From Spirosoma sp. 48-14 (lineage in GTDB: Bacteria > Bacteroidota > Bacteroidia > Cytophagales > Spirosomataceae), in the NCBI RefSeq assembly GCF_001898575.1, contig NZ_MKUD01000058.1:124001-188000 (forward strand): a stretch of DNA of 64,000 nucleotides, written 5' to 3'. Positions 7,526-15,307 of the stretch are shown here, in pieces. Numbering within the stretch: position 1 is the stretch's first letter; every line of letters starts with the position of its first letter. The position numbers and the translations under genes were made by a program. The notes beneath the pieces were generated by a model, which worked only from the letters and a program-made list of their open reading frames with translations, did not search any database and was not told the origin of the DNA.

Positions 7526-8149
7526 ATGGAAGACTTTCTAATCTATCTTCGTTTAGGCTTCGACCACATTACCGATCCTAGCGGATATGACCATATTCTT
7601 TTCGTTATAGCGCTGTGTGCTGTTTATACGATTCAGCAGTGGCGGCAGGTGCTGATTCTGGTTACAGCCTTTACCATTGGGCATTCTATTACGCTCGCCC
7701 TGGCCACGTTGCAGCTCATTAAGTACAAGACCGAACTGATCGAATTGCTGATCCCAATTACGATTCTAATCACAGCCATTACAAACTTCTTTTTTCAGGA
7801 GTCAAAGCTCCGAGGCCCGGCCATCAGTCAATCGTCCAGCCCTATTGGCCGGTACATGCTGGCTCTATCGTTCGGCCTTATTCATGGTATGGGTTTTTCC
7901 AACTACCTGCGCAGTTTACTCGGCCGGGAAGCAGCTATCGTCCAGCCCTTACTAGCCTTCAATATCGGCCTCGAACTTGGGCAACTGGTTATTGTCAGTC
8001 TTGTTTTAGCGGTAGCCTATTTCCTACTCGACATTGTCAAAAGCCGTCGATTACGATGGGTGCTGATTGTTTCGGGGGTTGTAGCCGGAATGGCTTTATC
8101 GCTCATTATCAACAACGAGTATCTGCATGAGTTTATGCAGGGGAAATAG
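7526..8149 (+). CDS. HupE/UreJ family membrane protein
   Basis: 207 residues with about six hydrophobic segments. The start FDHITDPSGYDHILFVIAL and the later FTIGHSITLALA and GLIHGMGFSNYL blocks are characteristic of HupE/UreJ_2 proteins. Family members are associated with nickel or other metal supply to hydrogenase and urease, but many Bacteroidota carry one with neither enzyme nearby. None is in this window. The histidines within membrane segments would suit metal handling. Coupling to a carbonic anhydrase suggests zinc or bicarbonate as alternatives; this is inference only. Confidence 0.78.
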   Translation: MEDFLIYLRLGFDHITDPSGYDHILFVIALCAVYTIQQWRQVLILVTAFTIGHSITLALATLQLIKYKTELIELLIPITILITAITNFFFQESKLRGPAISQSSSPIGRYMLALSFGLIHGMGFSNYLRSLLGREAAIVQPLLAFNIGLELGQLVIVSLVLAVAYFLLDIVKSRRLRWVLIVSGVVAGMALSLIINNEYLHEFMQGK

Positions 8150-8155
8150 GCATCA

Positions 8156-9028
8156 CTAACGAACTTCCGTCAAGCGAACCGCCGATTGGCTCAACTGAGT
8201 ATTCAGATAACGCGTATAACGAGCGCATTCACCCCAGGGCAAGTGTACGCCATCTGTTGTCTGATAAAAATCCGAAGGAAATTGAACGTAGTGATACGCC
8301 GACTCTGGAAACGTCAACCCAACCAGCTTGCGAACCCGTCCCGACAGAATTGTATTTCGTACTCTCGGATCGGTAGGCATTTCAAAGAAAATCACCTGTG
8401 TTCCAGACTCTTGTAAGCGTTTGATATAAGCTGCCGATACATCGATCTTTGCCTGCATTTCATTCTCAGGCGGAATCCGGTTCATATCCACCAAACGAGC
8501 CTGAATCAACTTGGATACGAAGGTGGTATCGATGGCTTCGGTTGATACCATAGGTGACCTTTCTGTTTTCAAATCACGAAACAATGCCTTTATAACGCCG
8601 ACGGGCTGATACTTCAATCGGGTAAGCGGCAGGTACTCCCGAATAACACGCAAGGCGGGTTTCGTCAAAGCGGCAAAAAAGGCGGTATCAGGCAAACGAT
8701 CCATACTGTTCGTTTCAATCAACAATAGCCGTGGCCGATGCTTTGCCTGCGCAATCAGGCCGAGCCCATCGGCCGAGGACAGTCCTTCAAGTGCCAGATT
8801 GTAATAATGACCCGGCAGGCTATCGAACAGCAGTCGGTTACTCATCGATGAACCCACCACGACCGTGTCGGCCTTCTGACCATTCTCGTAAAGGAACTCC
8901 TCGGCTTTTACAATATTATTCTGTTGAACAGTCAGGCCCGTACGATGAATATGCCCCTGAAAAGCATAAATAAACAGACTGTATAGCAGCAGGAGTAGTA
9001 GCGTTGTGAGTACTGCCTTCCGAACCAT
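8156..9028 (-). CDS. SGNH-hydrolase-like protein, partner of the MBOAT acyltransferase
   Basis: 290 residues with an N-terminal membrane anchor (LTTLLLLLLYSLFIYAF). GSSMSNRLLFDSL carries the nucleophile serine of the SGNH fold, and DGVHLPWGECARY near the end supplies the Asp-x-x-His pair, as in AlgJ/AlgX and DltD-like proteins. It begins at the stop codon of the MBOAT gene (TAATG overlap), so the two are translationally coupled. By analogy with alginate and cellulose acetylation machines, the MBOAT protein would bring acyl groups across the membrane and this protein would place them on a glycan. The actual polymer is unknown. Confidence 0.72.
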   Translation of the reverse strand: MVRKAVLTTLLLLLLYSLFIYAFQGHIHRTGLTVQQNNIVKAEEFLYENGQKADTVVVGSSMSNRLLFDSLPGHYYNLALEGLSSADGLGLIAQAKHRPRLLLIETNSMDRLPDTAFFAALTKPALRVIREYLPLTRLKYQPVGVIKALFRDLKTERSPMVSTEAIDTTFVSKLIQARLVDMNRIPPENEMQAKIDVSAAYIKRLQESGTQVIFFEMPTDPRVRNTILSGRVRKLVGLTFPESAYHYVQFPSDFYQTTDGVHLPWGECARYTRYLNTQLSQSAVRLTEVR

Positions 9029-10437
9029 TAGAATTGAAAATAAATAAACACACCCTCCGAACCCGCATTCGTAATTACTAAAAAAAGCATAAGGCCATAC
9101 CCTACAAACTGCCAGGTAGTTGGCCTATAGTAGGTAACCCGCTCCCGAACCACATAATGAACATGATAAGCAATTACAGGCAGTGAATACAGAGCGATCA
9201 ATCCCAACGCACGCATATCATGAGGCTTGTGAAGATTACTGGCCAATGCCTGGCAATAGGCGATTACATGATTGAAATCCGGTAATTTAAAGAGCAGCCA
9301 TAGCAAGGTTACGTAACCAAATACCAATACCCCCCGGCTAATCTGCGAGATGGTGCCTGGTTTCGGAGCCAACCGATGATCGACAAACCGCTCGACGGCC
9401 AGCGCCAGGCCGTGGGCAAACCCCCAGACCGCATAACTCCAGGCAGCCCCATGCCAAAGCCCCCCCAGTATCATCGTCAGCATCAGATTCAGGTAGGTGC
9501 GAAAAGCCCCATGCCGATTTCCGCCCAATGGGATGTACAGGTATTCGCGCAGAAAACTCGACAGGGAAATATGCCAGCGTCGCCAGAAATCGGAGAACGA
9601 AACCGCTACGTAAGGGAAGTTGAAGTTTATCGGAAAATCGTATCCAAACAATCCGGCAAGGCCCAGGGCAATGAGTGAGTAGCCCGCAAAATCAGCAAAT
9701 ATTTGCATCGAGTAGCCAAAAAGCAAGCCTACTAGTGTAAGCGACGAATAGCCTTCAAAATACGGATAAGCAATGAGAGCTGTATAATCTTTCAGGTTAT
9801 CGGCAACCACTGTTTTTAAGAAATACCCGACTACCAAGGCCCGAAAGCAAGCATCCCATTTGATGTTGGAAAGGAATTTAGGGCTGATCTGGGGTAGAAA
9901 AAAGTGCGCCTTCACAATCGGCCCAGAAACTAGCTGAGGGAAAAAGGCTTTGAAGAAAAAGACGTTTTGTGCATGCTGAGCCCAGTTTTTAACGATCAGT
10001 GAACGAAACTGGGGAACATCGCGATAGCGATAGGTATCGACAACCAGGCTTATACCCTGAAATGTAAAAAATGAAATACCAACTGGCAAGGGTAAGGCAA
10101 CCAGCGTTTGTGCCAATGAGCTTTCGGAAGGTAAAAACGTACGACTTAGCAAGGGACCGTATTTGAAAAAACACAGAATGCTTAGATTGGCAACTACGCC
10201 CCAGATAGCATGGAATCGGCGTAAATCGGTACGCCCATAAATGACGCAGTAACTCGATACAATATTGATACTTACAGAAAGCAATAGTAACCAGAGCAAA
10301 TTTGCCTGATTAACTGAATAGAATACCAAACTGGCAATAATGAGAATCAGTACCTGCCACCGGGCCAGTAGAGGTAAATAATAGAGGATAAATGTGACAA
10401 CAACCAGTACAAAAAATTCAAAGCTGGTAAAAAGCAT
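9028..10437 (-). CDS. MBOAT family O-acyltransferase (AlgI-like)
   Basis: 469 residues with roughly ten or more membrane segments. The family core DFWRRWHISLSSFLREYLYIP and the later GGLWHGAAWSYAVWG, containing the invariant active-site histidine, are clear. AlgI-type proteins move acyl groups, usually acetyl, for decoration of exopolysaccharide or lipid. It is first in a two-gene minus-strand operon with the SGNH-like protein. It is divergent from the oxidoreductase gene at 10645; the 207-base gap between them should hold both promoters but no confident element stands out. Confidence 0.9.
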   Translation of the reverse strand: MLFTSFEFFVLVVVTFILYYLPLLARWQVLILIIASLVFYSVNQANLLWLLLLSVSINIVSSYCVIYGRTDLRRFHAIWGVVANLSILCFFKYGPLLSRTFLPSESSLAQTLVALPLPVGISFFTFQGISLVVDTYRYRDVPQFRSLIVKNWAQHAQNVFFFKAFFPQLVSGPIVKAHFFLPQISPKFLSNIKWDACFRALVVGYFLKTVVADNLKDYTALIAYPYFEGYSSLTLVGLLFGYSMQIFADFAGYSLIALGLAGLFGYDFPINFNFPYVAVSFSDFWRRWHISLSSFLREYLYIPLGGNRHGAFRTYLNLMLTMILGGLWHGAAWSYAVWGFAHGLALAVERFVDHRLAPKPGTISQISRGVLVFGYVTLLWLLFKLPDFNHVIAYCQALASNLHKPHDMRALGLIALYSLPVIAYHVHYVVRERVTYYRPTTWQFVGYGLMLFLVITNAGSEGVFIYFQF

Positions 10438-10644
10438 TTCAAGTAGGCATGGGCAAATTAGTTACCTGCAATTTAACAAAGATTACAAATTAAAAACAAG
10501 GAGTATAATTACGACATCCAACGTCAAGCATAACGTAAACGGGCGGTATCCGTACAGCCTGGCTTTTTGATTCCTTTATTTGCAGATATATTTCAGCAAA
10601 CCGACTGCTCCTGATTGGCTGGTCAGGTTGCCCCTTCCTCCTCT

Positions 10645-11847
10645 ATGAAAGATAAAGCACTAGTCCTTGGCGCTGGCATACAAGGCATTTGCTGTGCATT
10701 GGCACTGCGTAAAAAAGGATATGATGTAACCCTGATCGATCGGTCTCAGGAACCGTTTAGCCAGACAAGTATGAAGGGCGAAGCCAAAATTCATCTTGGC
10801 TATGTGTATGCTAATGATAGGTCTTTTCGCACAGCATCATTACTACTTAAGTCTGCCATGCATTTTGGTCCTTTATTAGATGCATGGACTAACCACCAAA
10901 TCAATTGGCGGTCGATTTGCTCAACTCCATTTACATATATTGTTCATCGCGATTCTATGGTCGCCGTGGATACACTTCAACATCATTACGATCGAATTGC
11001 TGTCGCCTATAAGGCCTACCAGCAACAGGGTTTACATTATGTTGGGCACAGCCCTTCACAATTGCTAACACAATGCCAGCCTTTGCCCTCTTACCTGAAT
11101 CCATTATTGGCTAGAGCAGCTATTGCAACTCCCGAGTTAGCGATTCAAACCCAACTGCTAAAGCCTGTTCTGATCGGTGCCTTGCAACAAGAATATGTTC
11201 GTTTCTTACCAAACCGACGTGTTCGGACTGTTGAACGTGCACCCGTCGGCTTTCGGATAAACGGAGACACAATTACAGGCCAGTCCTGGTCCGATGAAGG
11301 AAGTATTGTTGTCAACTGCTTATGGGACGGACGGTTACAGCTCGACTCATCCTTAGGCCTTCATCCCAAACAACCTTGGGTATATCGGCTCAAGCATAGT
11401 TTATTAGGCCATCTTCCTCAGAAATTAACCCATGTAGCATCCCATACGATTGTTTTAGGGCCTTTTGGGGATTTAGTCACCTATCCCGACGGCCTAACCT
11501 ATTTATCCTGGTATCCAACCTGTTTGCGTGGCTGGTCGGATCAATTACAGCCCCCCGATCATTGGCCTAACCAAACCCAAGACCCACAGTCCACACAAGA
11601 TTGGCAACAAGCAACCCTAAATGCCCTGGATGCTATTGTGCCAGGTTTACGCCAGTTTGAGATTAAGCAGGCCAATGCAGGCGTTATTTTCTCGTGGGGC
11701 GAAACGGATATAGACGATCCCGATAGCCTACTTCATTATCGGTACAATATTGGCGTCAACGGGTTCGATGGCTATTTTTCTGTCGATACCGGGAAGTTCA
11801 CCTCGGCGCCCTATTTTGCTCAATCCCTAATCGACCAATTAGGCTAG
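10645..11847 (+). CDS. FAD-dependent oxidoreductase (DAO family)
   Basis: 400 residues from the ATG at 10645; a TTG at 10615 would add ten residues with no support. The N-terminus ALVLGAGIQGICCALALRKKGYDVTLID is the FAD-binding Rossmann motif of D-amino-acid-oxidase-like proteins. The C-terminal part (RYNIGVNGFDGYFSVDTGKF) fits the second FAD contact loosely. The substrate cannot be read from sequence. It is followed after 10 bases by a glycosyltransferase, so a role in making or changing a sugar or its carrier is plausible. Confidence 0.72.
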   Translation: MKDKALVLGAGIQGICCALALRKKGYDVTLIDRSQEPFSQTSMKGEAKIHLGYVYANDRSFRTASLLLKSAMHFGPLLDAWTNHQINWRSICSTPFTYIVHRDSMVAVDTLQHHYDRIAVAYKAYQQQGLHYVGHSPSQLLTQCQPLPSYLNPLLARAAIATPELAIQTQLLKPVLIGALQQEYVRFLPNRRVRTVERAPVGFRINGDTITGQSWSDEGSIVVNCLWDGRLQLDSSLGLHPKQPWVYRLKHSLLGHLPQKLTHVASHTIVLGPFGDLVTYPDGLTYLSWYPTCLRGWSDQLQPPDHWPNQTQDPQSTQDWQQATLNALDAIVPGLRQFEIKQANAGVIFSWGETDIDDPDSLLHYRYNIGVNGFDGYFSVDTGKFTSAPYFAQSLIDQLG

Positions 11848-11857
11848 ACTTTATCCG

Positions 11858-12775
11858 ATGACGGCACCCACGGTTTCGATTGCGATCCCCCTATATCGGT
11901 CTTATCGCTTCTTAGACATAATTATTCAGAATATTTCGAATCTGCCCACTGAAGGTACTGAAATTCTGATTTCAGACCGACACTGCGATGATGACGCACT
12001 GGCCATTCTGGAAAAGCGATTCGATGAGGATAAGCGTATTCGAGTTTTACGGGCTACTGATCGAATAGACTGGGTTGATCATTATAATTTTTTACTTCGG
12101 GAAGCCACGGCAAAATACTTCATGTGGATGCCGCACGACGACACATTTCCGGCTGGATACGTTACAGACCTGGTTCAGAATCTAGAAGATAACCCCGATG
12201 CCTGGCTTAGCTTTGGCGACATCATTACCATTGATTTAACCACACAACGCCATCAACGAATGTACCTGCCAAGACGATTCAGCATCCGTCTGAATCCACA
12301 TCGGCCCGTACTTGCCGTTTACCTTATGTGTTTTTGGAATATCGGCATTCCATTTCGAGGAATTTTTAATCGCCATCGTATACTTGAACGGGAGCTTTTC
12401 CTGAAAAAAACAACTAACCGTCCTGATTTCGCTGATATTTACTGGACCTTCGGGTTATGTTTACAGGGCCGACTTCTGTACAACAATACACAATATTGCA
12501 TAAAACGATACTACCCAGAAAGCACGCATGCACCATGGTTGCTAAAGGACTTCTTTATCTTCTCAAAAAAAGCACGTTCCGTACTAGCTTCCTACGTCGA
12601 TGATGCACACTTAACTACGTTCACAAGTTGGAAAGTTAAGCGGACGATCGAGTTTATTGCCTTTGTCAAACGAGTATATGCCTTTTTCCTGGGAGAATCG
12701 GTACGTCGATTCATTCGCCAATACACAACAGGACATCAGTACAGGATCACCAAACCACCCCGGCTACCTTCCTGA
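11858..12775 (+). CDS. Glycosyltransferase family 2
   Basis: 305 residues. The GT-A start TVSIAIPLYRSYRFLDIIIQ, the ILISDRHCDDDAL strand and the MWMPHDDTFPAGYV segment with the DxD-like His-Asp-Asp metal site define family 2. No membrane helix is obvious, so it is probably cytosolic or membrane-associated, using a nucleotide sugar. It likely belongs with the upstream flavoprotein and perhaps with the nearby O-acylation pair in a surface glycan function. The gap to the next gene (12776-12888) has no clear terminator. Confidence 0.85.
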   Translation: MTAPTVSIAIPLYRSYRFLDIIIQNISNLPTEGTEILISDRHCDDDALAILEKRFDEDKRIRVLRATDRIDWVDHYNFLLREATAKYFMWMPHDDTFPAGYVTDLVQNLEDNPDAWLSFGDIITIDLTTQRHQRMYLPRRFSIRLNPHRPVLAVYLMCFWNIGIPFRGIFNRHRILERELFLKKTTNRPDFADIYWTFGLCLQGRLLYNNTQYCIKRYYPESTHAPWLLKDFFIFSKKARSVLASYVDDAHLTTFTSWKVKRTIEFIAFVKRVYAFFLGESVRRFIRQYTTGHQYRITKPPRLPS

Positions 12776-12888
12776 ACCAGTTAGGTGCCTTGATTCGTAT
12801 AGTCTACATAAACCTTATCTATCCAGTCACAGCGTTTACTAGTTTTTTCTTAATTTTACCACTCCTATCAACAACTAAAATTAAACGG

Positions 12889-15282
12889 ATGCAAAAGATA
12901 ATTTTGCTGATTTCGGGTTTAGCGATTTCAGCCGGATTGGCCTGGGCACAACCAACAGCTCCGAGCACCCAGCACGCTAACACTCGCTTTGAGCAACTAG
13001 GCCCCCTACTCCCCACTCCCAACACATTTCGTACGGCTTCGGGCGCTCCGGGAAAAGACTATTTCCAAAACCGCGCTGATTATGACATCAAAGCAAGTCT
13101 CGACGACGCTACCCAGAAAATAACGGCCTCCGAAACGATTACCTATCACAACAATTCCAGCGATGCCCTGCCCTATCTGTGGCTACAGCTCGATCAGAAC
13201 CTGTTTCGCCCTGATGCCATTGGCAATACGTCGCGAACAAGCAGCATTAATTCTGATCGGGGTATGTCGTTCCAGCAACTTAACCAGGGCGGAGACTTAG
13301 CTGCGAAAGATTACGGCCACAAGATCACATCGGTACGGGATGTAGCAGGAAAACCGCTTCGGTATACCATCAACCAGACGATGATGCGGATCGACTTGCC
13401 CCAACCCATTGCCCCCGGTAAATCGGTTAGTTTTTCCATTGACTGGAATTTCAAGATTGTCGATGTCAAAGCAGTAGGCGCCCGTTCGGGTTATGAATTT
13501 TTCCCGGCCGATGGCAACTATATTTACGAAATAGCTCAATGGTTTCCCCGTCTTTGTACCTATAGTGATGTGACTGGCTGGCAGAATAAGCAGTTTCTGG
13601 GAACAGGCGAATTCACGCTGATCTTCGGGAATTATAAAGTGGCTCTAACCGTACCCAACGACCATATTGTAGGAGCAACTGGCGAACTCCAGAATCCAAC
13701 GCAGGTTTTGACCGCTACCCAGTTAAAACGCTGGAACGACGCCAAAGGCAAGGGTGATAAATCTGGCGAAAACCCTGTATTAATCGTTACGCAGGCCGAG
13801 GCTCAGGCGGCTGAAAAAGGCAAGCCCACCGGCACGAAAACCTGGATTTACAAAGCCGACAACGTTCGTGATTTCTCGTTTGCCAGCAGCCGCAAGTTCA
13901 TCTGGGATGCCTTACAGCCCAATGTAGAAGGCAAGCGGGTGTGGGCCATGTCGCTTTATCCGAAAGAAGCCAACCCACTCTGGGGACAATATTCGACCCG
14001 GCTTGTGGCTCATACGTTGCGCTCCTATTCACGCCGGACCATTGGATACCCTTATCCGGTTGCCTATTCCGTTCATGGTCCAGTGGGTGGCATGGAGTAT
14101 CCGATGATTAGCTTCAACGGTGCCCGGCCGCTCGAAGATGGTACGTATTCAGAAGGCACCAAAAACTTCCTGATCTCGGTGGTTATCCACGAAGTAGGCC
14201 ACAACTTCTTCCCAATGATCGTTAACTCCGACGAACGGCAATGGTCTTGGATGGACGAGGGATTGAACAGCTTTCTGGAAGGGCTGGCCTGCCTCGAATG
14301 GGATGCCAACTTCCCGGCTCATGGCATCGATCCGCAGTACATCGTACCCTACATGCAACTCGACTCGACTCAGCAGGTACCTATCATGAGCAGTTCGGAT
14401 AATATTTCCCGGAATACGTTCGGCCCCAACGCTTATACCAAACCCGCTACCGGACTGAACATTCTGCGCGAAACGGTGATGGGCCGCGAACTATTCGACT
14501 ATGCTTTCAAGGAATATGCGCGTCGCTGGGCGTTTAAAAGCCCCGAACCGGCCGACTTTTTCCGTACCCTTGAAGACGCATCGGGCGTTGACCTGGATTG
14601 GTTCTGGAAAGGCTGGTTCTACGGCGTACAGCCTGTCGACCAATCGCTTGTAAAAGTTGACTGGTTCCAGGCCGACTCGCAAAATCCGGAAATTTCTAAA
14701 ACCGAAGTCCGTAAGGAAGCACAGCGGAAACTAAATACGATCAGCAAACAGCGGGATGCGCTCAGTAAAGATCAAACGGTTGTCTCGCAGGACAGCACCA
14801 TGCGCGACTTCTACAATCGGTATGACCCCTATGCTGTGACCGATCAGGACCGGAAAAAATACCAGGATTACCTCGCCACGCTAACGGCTGAAGAGCGTCT
14901 GTTGGCCGAAGCAGGCACAAACTTTTATACGCTATCGCTACAAAACAAAGGCGGACTTCCAATGCCCGTTATTGTACGCATGGAGTTCGAAGACGGTACC
15001 GATTCGGTAGCCCGTTTCCCAGCCGAAATCTGGCGTTTCAACGATGTGTCGGTCAAAAAGGTGATCGCTACGAATAAAAAGGTGAAGCAATGGACACTCG
15101 ATCCATTCTACGAAATTGCCGACATCAATACTGAGGACAACTCATTTCCGCGTGTAGCCCGGCCAACCCGCTTCCAGTTATTTAAGCAGCGGCAAGGGCC
15201 AGGTGGAGGTGCAGTAGGTCCTAATCCGATGCAACAGCAACGGCAACCATCTCCTGCCCGGCAAGGCAGTGGTCGAAATTAA
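12889..15282 (+). CDS. M1-like metallopeptidase, tandem copy 1
   Basis: 797 residues from the ATG at 12889, where a clean signal peptide begins (MQKIILLISGLAISAGLAWA). The reading frame is open further upstream but adds an implausible leader. The zinc site is HEVGH from residue 434, with the third ligand in WMDEGLNSF, and the exopeptidase motif is GGMEYP instead of GAMEN. These mark an M1 gluzincin of the aminopeptidase type. The C-terminal tail is glutamine- and proline-rich and has no T9SS domain. The secreted or periplasmic enzyme would digest peptides. The following gene is a close paralog, so this is a tandem duplication. Confidence 0.88.
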   Translation: MQKIILLISGLAISAGLAWAQPTAPSTQHANTRFEQLGPLLPTPNTFRTASGAPGKDYFQNRADYDIKASLDDATQKITASETITYHNNSSDALPYLWLQLDQNLFRPDAIGNTSRTSSINSDRGMSFQQLNQGGDLAAKDYGHKITSVRDVAGKPLRYTINQTMMRIDLPQPIAPGKSVSFSIDWNFKIVDVKAVGARSGYEFFPADGNYIYEIAQWFPRLCTYSDVTGWQNKQFLGTGEFTLIFGNYKVALTVPNDHIVGATGELQNPTQVLTATQLKRWNDAKGKGDKSGENPVLIVTQAEAQAAEKGKPTGTKTWIYKADNVRDFSFASSRKFIWDALQPNVEGKRVWAMSLYPKEANPLWGQYSTRLVAHTLRSYSRRTIGYPYPVAYSVHGPVGGMEYPMISFNGARPLEDGTYSEGTKNFLISVVIHEVGHNFFPMIVNSDERQWSWMDEGLNSFLEGLACLEWDANFPAHGIDPQYIVPYMQLDSTQQVPIMSSSDNISRNTFGPNAYTKPATGLNILRETVMGRELFDYAFKEYARRWAFKSPEPADFFRTLEDASGVDLDWFWKGWFYGVQPVDQSLVKVDWFQADSQNPEISKTEVRKEAQRKLNTISKQRDALSKDQTVVSQDSTMRDFYNRYDPYAVTDQDRKKYQDYLATLTAEERLLAEAGTNFYTLSLQNKGGLPMPVIVRMEFEDGTDSVARFPAEIWRFNDVSVKKVIATNKKVKQWTLDPFYEIADINTEDNSFPRVARPTRFQLFKQRQGPGGGAVGPNPMQQQRQPSPARQGSGRN

Positions 15283-15307
15283 TCATCTCTATTAACCTAA
15301 GCATATT

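Noticed and set aside
7526..8149. HupE gene as sign of a hydrogenase or urease cluster
   Set aside because: No hydrogenase, urease or nickel-insertion gene is present in the window.
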